A DNA stretch of 64,000 bases from Dryas octopetala (lineage: Eukaryota; Streptophyta; Magnoliopsida; Rosales; Rosaceae). Of the stretch, positions 57,195-64,000 are shown piece after piece. The position numbers were made by a program, and so were the translations under genes. The notes below the pieces were generated by a model that worked only from the letters and a program-made list of their open reading frames with translations, did not search any database and was not told the DNA's origin. The stretch covers positions 16,037,738-16,101,737 of the forward strand of contig OY992833.1 in the NCBI GenBank assembly GCA_963921425.1, in the 5' to 3' direction. How positions within the stretch are numbered: position 1 is the first letter of the stretch; each line of letters opens with the position of its first letter.

Positions 57195-57510
57195 CAACCT
57201 AGCCCCTCTCGGCCCCGTCGCACCTCCCCCCCAACCCAATCTCCCAGCCCCGTCACACCCCCCTCCCACCCAACCCCGTCGCACCCACCCACCCAGCCCC
57301 ACTGTCGCACCCACCCACCAACTCTCTCGTCCACTGCCACAACTTCACCGTCACCCCAACCTAGCCCCTCTCGGCCCCGTTGCACCTCCCCCCCAACCCA
57401 ATCTCCCAGCCCCGTCACACCCCCCTCCCACCCAACCCCGTAGCACCCAGCCCCACTGTCGCACCCACCCACCAACTCTCTCGTCCACCACCACAACTTC
57501 ACCATCACCT
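57195..57510. repeat. 162-bp C-rich tandem repeat, two units
   Basis: The block caacctagcccctctcggc recurs at 57195 and 57357, 162 bp apart, and the following 140-150 bp are collinear with a small deletion in unit 2. It lies inside the Mutator-like element. Confidence 0.88.
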
Positions 57511-57565
57511 TCATCATCCCCTCCGACGGCCACCCACCAATTTGCAGATCTAGAGAGAGGGGAAA

Positions 57566-57568
<3 letters not shown>

Positions 57569-57609
<41 letters not shown>
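57569..57609. repeat. (GA)n microsatellite
   Basis: About 20 uninterrupted GA dinucleotides, followed by a G-rich tract. Confidence 0.95.
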
Positions 57610-57614
<5 letters not shown>

Positions 57615-58115
57615 ATGGGGGTCATTGGCCAGGAATGGTGGTGGGGCCGGTGCAGGTGGGTGATCGGGAGGAGAGGGTGGTGGGGTGAGTTTCTGATCGG
57701 GAGGGTTTAGGGAGGTGGGGGTGGCCTGGGCACGGGTTGGGGAGGGGAGGGGATGGTGGGTTTGGTTTTTTTTTTTTTTATTATTATTATTTTTTCTTTC
57801 TAAATATTAGAGTTTAAAATTTTTTTTTTTTTGTTTTAAATTTTAAGTTTTGAATTAAATTAAAGGGGTGGGTCCCACTTTTTATGTTTATGTAGCCAAG
57901 TAGGCGCCACGTCAACAAAACTAACGGAAATTATGACGGAAGGGGTACATTAGAATAACGTTGTAACTGTTAGGTGGTAAATTGATAACATTAAAAAGTA
58001 AGGGGGCACATTAGGAATGGAATCATAGTTCAGGGGGCAAAATTGATAATAAGCCTTTTTCATTTGATGATCATATAATGTGACCTACATTTCAGAACAT
58101 ACATATAGGTGCCAC

Positions 58116-61100
58116 TAGGGCTGGGTGGGTTTACCCGAAAAACTGACGAACCGACATAAACCGATGGTTGGTTTACCGACGAATGAAGTCTGCTAGTTGT
58201 CCAAAGGAGTCGGTGTCGATTCGGTAGGTGAACTGACATCCTGGTTCGCGGAAAGGGTTTGGCTCACCTAAACTAGCAGTTTACCGTTACCAAATCGATA
58301 TATATATTTATTTAGTTTATTCTTAATCCTATAAAAAAACTGTAAACACCATTTCGATCACATTCTATCATCTTTCTCAGTCTGTCTTCTCTCTTTACTC
58401 TCTTCTCTTTCTTCGCGAACTCAGCTTACCTCTCAGCTCTCTCTTCTCTTAGACCACCACAACCAGACGCTACCACCACCACATTCCTCTCATCTCAGCC
58501 TCCTCTATTCTCCTTCTTCTCTATATTTTCTCGCTTTTCTCTTCGATCTCTTAGATCTCTTCTTCAATCTCCCTCAATCTCTTTTCTCTTTGAGTCTCTG
58601 TCCATCTCAGACCACCATAACCAGACACCACCACCACCAGAGGTAAGACAACCCTAAACCCAATTGATTGGATTAAGAAGTTGGGGTTTCAAATTTTAGG
58701 GTTTTCAAAATTGGGGCTTTTAGGGTTTCAAATCAATTAAATTCATAATCAAAGACCCTGATCATGAATTGAATTGAATTGATTCTAGGTTTTCCAAAAT
58801 TTAGGGTTTTTCAAATGAGGTTTAATTCAATTCAATTCGATTACAATTCTATGCAAATATGTTGATTCTAAATGTGTTCTCAATTTAACATTTGCATGCT
58901 TCTATTGTAGGGTGCTGCTTGCTTGCTGATTGGTTGTTGATTGGTTGTTGAACCAGGTATGTTTGTCATTCTTTTTCAATTATAGTATATGTATGTATGC
59001 ATATGTATATGTGAATGCGAGATTTTAGGGTTGTGATTGCTTGCTGCCAATCGATTGTATAGTCTTTAGTAATATGTTTTATATATATATGTATATGAAA
59101 TTATGAATGCATGCTTTCACTTCAGTTTAATAGTTAGTGCTTAGTATCAGTAATGTGTATTTTGAGAATGTACTTGAGAATGTGTATTCTAAGAATGTAA
59201 CTGGTGATTGCTTGCTTCAATTTAATGTAACTTGAGAATGTACTTGTTGTGATGTTGTCTAAGTAATGTGTATTCTGTTTTGTTTGTAAACTAGGAGTCT
59301 ATGATGGAGTCTATCCAATCAAACACTATGAATGCACCTAGCTTAACCTCACCTGAAAACCAAACACAACCTGAAAATAATGAACCTTCACCCCAACCTG
59401 AAAATAATGAATCTCAAATACAACCTGGGGAAGATGAACAAGCAGAGTCTGAACCTAGGTCAACTAAGAAGGGTAGGCAGTCTGATGTGTGGCAATTTGT
59501 CACTAAAGTGTAAAAAAAAAAATGAGAAAGGGGTTATGTATCATTGGGCTATTTGCAAAACTTGCAAACACGAAATGCCAGCCCATCCCAAGACTAATAG
59601 GACTATTGAGATTAAGACACATATAGAGAAAATGTGTGAACAATCCATGTTATAAGGGTACTATTAGAGGCCAATCCACCATTACACAAGAGACAATAGG
59701 GGCTTCATTGGTTCCCCATACATTTAACCAAAAAAGGCATGAAGAAAAGGTTGTTAGGTGGGTTATAAGGGATGAAATCCCTTTTAGGGTGGTTGAGGGA
59801 GCATGGTTTAGGGATATGATCTTGACTTGTGTCCTAAGTTTAGGATACCATATAGGAAGAAGGTAGCTGCAGGAGTTGTAGATTTGTATAATGTGGAGAA
59901 GGCTACGATTATGAATGTGATAGGTGACCAAAGGGTAAGTATCACAACTGATACTTGAACCTCTGTCCAAAACATCAATTACATGGTGGTCACTGCCCAT
60001 TTTATGGACAGTGATTGGAAGTTGCATAAAATGATAATCAACTTCACAAAGATCACAAATCACAAGGGTGAGGACAAAGTCCTTTAGCATTACGGTGTTG
60101 ATAATGCTACTGCAAATGATGGGGCTGTTGAGTACATGAGCAAGAGGCTGAAGAAGATGAATACCTTGTTGTTTAATGACATGTACTTGCATATGAGTTG
60201 TGTTTGTCATATCCTCAATTTAATTGTTAAGGATGGGTTGAAGGAGATGTTTGGGTCAATTGAGGCAATTAGCAATTGTGTGAAGTATATTCACTCTTCT
60301 CCTCAATGATTAGACAAGTTTAGAGAATATGTTGTCCTTCTGAAGAAGGGGGCAATGTCCAATGTGCCAATGAATGTTGCAACTAGGTGGAATTCCACTT
60401 ACAAGATGTTGGACAGTGCATCAAATTACAAAGTGGTGTTTAGTAGGATGACAGAGGAATATAGGCCATTTATGAACTATTTCAGTGAGAAAGAGAGGGA
60501 TGGAACATTAAGGGTGGGGCCTCCAATTGATGAGGATTGGGAGAAGGAAAATGCTTTTGTGCATTTTTTTAAAAAAAATTATGACAGTACCTTGTTGCTT
60601 AGTGCAACCAAAACATGTATATCCCATTTGATTTTTGTCACATTAAGTGAGTTGAAAATTGAGATTATGGAAAAAAAAAAAAAAACAAGATTCTAGTAAT
60701 CTGGTGTTGCAAAAGGTGGCAGATTCAATGATGACAAAGTTTAACAAGTATTGGGGGGCTTTGAGACTGTGAACAAGCCAGTATATGTCTCACATGTGTT
60801 AAACCCTAAATACAAGCTTCAAGCCATTAAAACTGTATATGAGGAACTTGGGGCAGATTTCGAAAAGATCTCACATATTGTTGGTGAGATAAAAAGTTGT
60901 TTGATGAATTTGTATAATGCATACAAAGGAGCAGAGAACATTGTCCCTCCAAGTTCCTCAAATCTGGTAATACTAGAAACTGGACTTTCAAGACTTGAGT
61001 TGAAGCTGAAAAGAAAAAGAATGGTGAAAGAAGCAGTAGAGATAAACAATAAAGTGGATAAGTATTTAAGTGATCCCTTTGAGACTTTAGAACACCAGAG

Positions 61101-62147
61101 TTTTGATGTCTTAGGATGGTGGAAGATTAATCAATCTTGGTATCCAATTCTTTCAAAGGTTTCCAATGATCTCTTCTCAATCCCAAGTTCAACAATGGCT
61201 AGTGAAAATGCATTTAGCTTTGGTAGGAGAATTGTGGATCCTTTTAGAGCTTCTTTAACTCCCAAAACAATAGAGGCATTAGTGTGTACTAGTGATTGGC
61301 TTAGAACAGAAGAATTTAATTTCTACAACGAACCAATAGATGAGGAAGTTGAATTCTACAAGGAACTTGAAGAACTTGAATTTGGTAATAATTTAAACTT
61401 GCTGCCTTTATGTTTGAACTTGACTTTGTTTGTTGCCTTGCTAATCAAGTAATAATTTTTGTATTTTTTGCAGTGGTGGCTACTTCACAACTGTCCACAA
61501 GTGAAGTACCTCCTTCAACAAGAGATTAAAGACTGCTCAAAGGTCAGTGATTGGCATGGGGTCAATACTGTTGCGCAACAAGAGATTGAAGGCTGCTTAC
61601 TTTGATTCCTCACTTTGTTGTTGAATTGCTGGGGTCATTACAAGTTACAACTTGCAATGACTTATTATGTATGCTTATATATATATATATATTTTTTTTT
61701 TTTCTTTCTCTAGTTGGGTTGTAAATTTGTACTACATTTGAAATCTTATACTTTAAGTTTCACATTTTTATTTTTATTTTTCAATTTGGGTTGTAATTGT
61801 AATTAGGTTTTAAGTTAAAAATTTAACAATTCGACATTTGAACATTTCTATTTTCTATCATGAACATAAAGTTAAGTAATTAGGTATAATGCATGGTTGC
61901 CAATTTTTACAACCTTACCAATTTTTTACAACCTTGCCAATTTGACATTTGAACATTTTTTAATTAGCCCATAATCTAGTTTTGGGCTATCAAAATTGGG
62001 CCAAAAAGTGGCCTAATATCAATGTCGGTCAAGACCCATACCGATCCAAACCAACCGATTGTAAGTTGATCGTCTTTGACGGTGCCAAAATCGATTTGAA
62101 ATTTGCCCAAATTGACAAGTGTCAGCTGGTGGACGGTCTGTTGTATA
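58116..62147 (+). mobile_element. hAT transposon with degenerate transposase, 4.03 kb
   Basis: An exact 8-bp duplication, ggtgccac (58108-58115, 62148-62155), flanks a segment that starts tagggctgggtggg, a standard hAT-like 5' terminus. The right end is diverged and only weakly complementary, so the match rests on the TSD and on the hAT transposase inside. Subterminal sequence at the left is rich in accgac/aaccga motifs. A CT-rich leader (58380-58640) with a GTAAGA donor near 58642 precedes the gene. The size is normal for an autonomous hAT, but the coding region is broken. Confidence 0.85.
59301..61452 (+). pseudogene. hAT transposase (BED finger, RNase H-like core, C-terminal dimerisation)
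   Basis: The start at 59301 opens a Pro/Gln/Asn-rich N-terminus. A BED zinc finger follows (W..F....CKTCKHEMPAHP, about 59480-59640). The catalytic RNase H-like core is recognisable around 59900-60250 (VSITTDT then SVQNINYMVV; VDNATAND; MSCVCHILNLIV). A DUF4413-like region comes next. The C-terminal dimerisation domain (about 61090-61320) reads GWWKINQSWYPILS and ASENAFSFGRRIVDPFR. An A-homopolymer shifts the frame at about 59511. Stops occur near 59655, at the TGA after TTDT (about 59955), near 60087, and at about 60695 after a second A-run. The transposase would cut and paste hAT elements, but this copy is dead. The last 233 codons (60751-61452) are still open. Confidence 0.88.
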
Positions 62148-62155
62148 GGTGCCAC

Positions 62156-64000
62156 ATACATATTTTGCCAAGGAAGTCACCCCTAACTGTCGCATACCAA
62201 ATTTTTGTAGCGATGAAGGGTACAATAACCTAGATCCCGGTACAGACCATACCAAGAATGTCTGAGGTGGGCAGGAACTAAAATTCAGGTAAGTTTGGTT
62301 TGGGTTACGTCATGGGGTGCGTGAGCTGTTTTATAGTAGTTGGACGGAATTGCCCCTAGAAACCATTGATTTGGCTCAGAATTCAAGGGAGTCACTGTCA
62401 GCGTGCCAATGTGGCAGACAGAGGGCTCGCCAAACCATGTTGATTGCGTTTCTTGGTTTGCCTCGTGATTTCCTTGGATTTCTGTCTAGGGACATTTCCA
62501 GAAACAAACAATGGTTTCAATTTTTGGGATGACATCATTTTCTTCAATCGGAATCATTTGTTGAGTTCACTAACAATTACATCAAGACAAAAAAAAAGAG
62601 GTTTGGAGGATAATCTGTACATTAGATGCACTTACATGTCTTGTTTTTTTTGGCCACTCACTTACATTTCTTTTAAATAAACATAAAAATCGGAATAAAA
62701 CACGATTATATTTAAGTCTTTAGCTAAAAATAATTTTAATAAATTAAAGTACATCTCTTGACATAAATTTTTGTAGTTCCAACCCAGGATAGCATTTTTT
62801 TCTTTATATTTAGTCCTTTGACTAGTGTCTGACAAAGTAAGTTTTTATTTGGTTTTTTAACTTGATATGTTAGTCTGTTCAAAAAATGATATATATTGTC
62901 TTTTTAAAATGTCATTTCGGCTATCCATTGAGGTTTTTTTTTTTCGAATTCTGAATTTAGAGAGAATAGCAAGGGAGAGAGTAGGAGTTTGGTATTTTCC
63001 CCCTCCCTTCCCCATGTATTGTTATCTCCTGTGTTTTGCTTTTTTTTTTTTTTTTTTTTTTTTCCATCTTAGTAAGGGGATTGAACTTGAAATTTTTACC
63101 AAAATCTAACAAAATGAAAATAAATACTACTAGGAAAAGAACTAGTTGGTCTTATTCACACAATATAAGAATTTAATGTAACAATAATGAATATTTGTGG
63201 ATACCATGTTGTGAGCAATTTTGATTTTTTTCTTTTTTTTAGAAACAATCATACCAAACACAAATGATGTGTGTTAAAAACTTATTCCTTAATTTTTAAT
63301 ATAAATTCTCTTAAAAATATAAGAAATATGAGTATACATAAGTATGAGAATAATGAGCCATTAGCTTACAAAATACTTATTTTATTTAAATTAAAATATT
63401 GCAATTCAATGGTTCATCATTCTCATATATGCTTATATAGGCTTACATTTCTCTTACTTATAAGACAATTCCTCCAATTTTTAATCACGGTAAGTTTCTA
63501 AAACAAGAATGTATTTTCTTAGTATATTATACACTCTGATGCTAAGCTTGATGTACAAAAAATAAGTGCGGACTGTAGCTGTAATAATCAAGACTATTTG
63601 GCTATTTGCTCATACATTTGAATCCCATATTCGAATTATCCTTCCTTAGCATCATTTGATAGAAGAAAAATGGTAAAGAAAAGTAAAAAAAAATTGTTAC
63701 AACTTAATTTTTCTTTTTATGTAAGTTCTTTCTTAATTTAATTGGGAAACTTAAAGTTTAGTCCATTTTATAAGTTTTTCTTAGACTAAGATCGGTAGTA
63801 ATTTAGAATTTTTGATTAAATCTTTTTATTTTTCTTTTTTGACAGTTTTATGTTAGATTTTAACTCCAAGAAAGTTTCTTATAAATTTTAAAATATTTTC
63901 AGCCTTCATTTAAAAATTATTTTTTAAAAAAATTTAATTCTAATTATCTCTATAATTAATCTACTCAGAACTTTTTGAAGTAAAAACAATATAGTGGAGT
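62156..64000. other. AT-rich right flank of the window
   Basis: No gene is supported. T-runs lie near 62936 and 63041-63063. The ORFs here are short, Leu/Phe/Ile-rich and without domains. Confidence 0.5.

Larger units (their letters stand above)
56891..58055. mobile_element. Mutator-like long-TIR element, 1165 bp, exact 9-bp TSD
   Basis: It begins ggcttattatcaattttgcc and ends with the inverse (ggcaaaattgataataagcc). Arms are about 165 bp. The exact 9-mer tttttcatt flanks it (56882-56890, 58056-58064). The interior holds a C-rich tandem repeat (57195-57510), a (GA)n tract and a G-rich stretch. The long Pro- or Gly-rich frames on both strands are translations of these repeats. There is no transposase. 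Confidence 0.9.

Noticed and set aside
57120-57625. Pro-rich and Gly-rich frames on both strands
   Set aside because: They arise from the C-rich tandem repeat and (GA)n tract inside the Mutator-like element.
1-64000. CRISPR array, rRNA genes or bacterial operons
   Set aside because: No regularly spaced short repeats with unique spacers, no rRNA sequence and no operon-like gene packing were seen. All features are of plant nuclear type.

Overview
This is a plant nuclear window, most likely from a woody eudicot. The evidence is a two-exon CONSTANS-like gene with plant splice sites, a secreted DUF26-type gene, copia elements primed by initiator tRNA-Met (TGGTATCAGAGC), CACTA and hAT transposons, a tRNA-derived SINE, and AT-rich spacers full of hairpin MITEs. 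A Rosaceae-like genome is possible, but the sequence alone does not settle the species. No rRNA gene, tRNA gene or CRISPR array was seen.

Host genes are sparse. The only convincingly intact one is a group-I CONSTANS-LIKE transcription factor (COL4/COL5 type) on the minus strand at 39973-41232: two B-boxes in exon 1, a CCT domain in exon 2, 380 residues. A cysteine-rich DUF26/Gnk2 secretory gene at 34536-35295 is broken by a frameshift. A minus-strand acidic protein at 2540-3230 carries an 84-bp tandem repeat with a nonsense codon in one unit.

The rest is mostly transposable elements, many with ends fixed to the base by target-site duplications (TSDs). From left to right: a pair of ~260-bp inverted arms (1-270 / 3547-3797) around 3.3 kb that includes a SINE (1588-1747, 17-bp TSD); a long-TIR MITE at 9717-11208 interrupted by a Tourist-like element at 9943-10885 that holds a GGT-rich repeat; a LINE RNase H fragment (about 11283-11725); two more long-TIR MITEs (12203-12718, 13136-13674); a nonautonomous hAT with a possible captured exon (15236-16486); a copia element (18634-34083, TSD GTATG) split by a 10.4-kb CACTA element (20420-30817, TSD CTG) that encodes a tnp2 transposase and a second protein ending in a Ulp1-like protease; a TRIM (35358-35975); several MITEs (36184-39398); copia, LARD and CACTA remnants (42037-45752); a very young copia on the minus strand (46929-53690, TSD CTAAA, near-identical 485-bp LTRs) with two nonsense codons; further inverted-repeat elements (54464-58055); and a degenerate autonomous hAT (58116-62147, TSD GGTGCCAC).

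The features do not form a pathway. They record successive insertions in an intergenic region. Relative order can be read from nesting: CACTA after copia 1, Tourist-like after the long-TIR MITE. It can also be read from decay: copia 1 LTRs differ at many positions, copia 2 LTRs at about three. LTR, TIR and TSD comparisons were done by eye.
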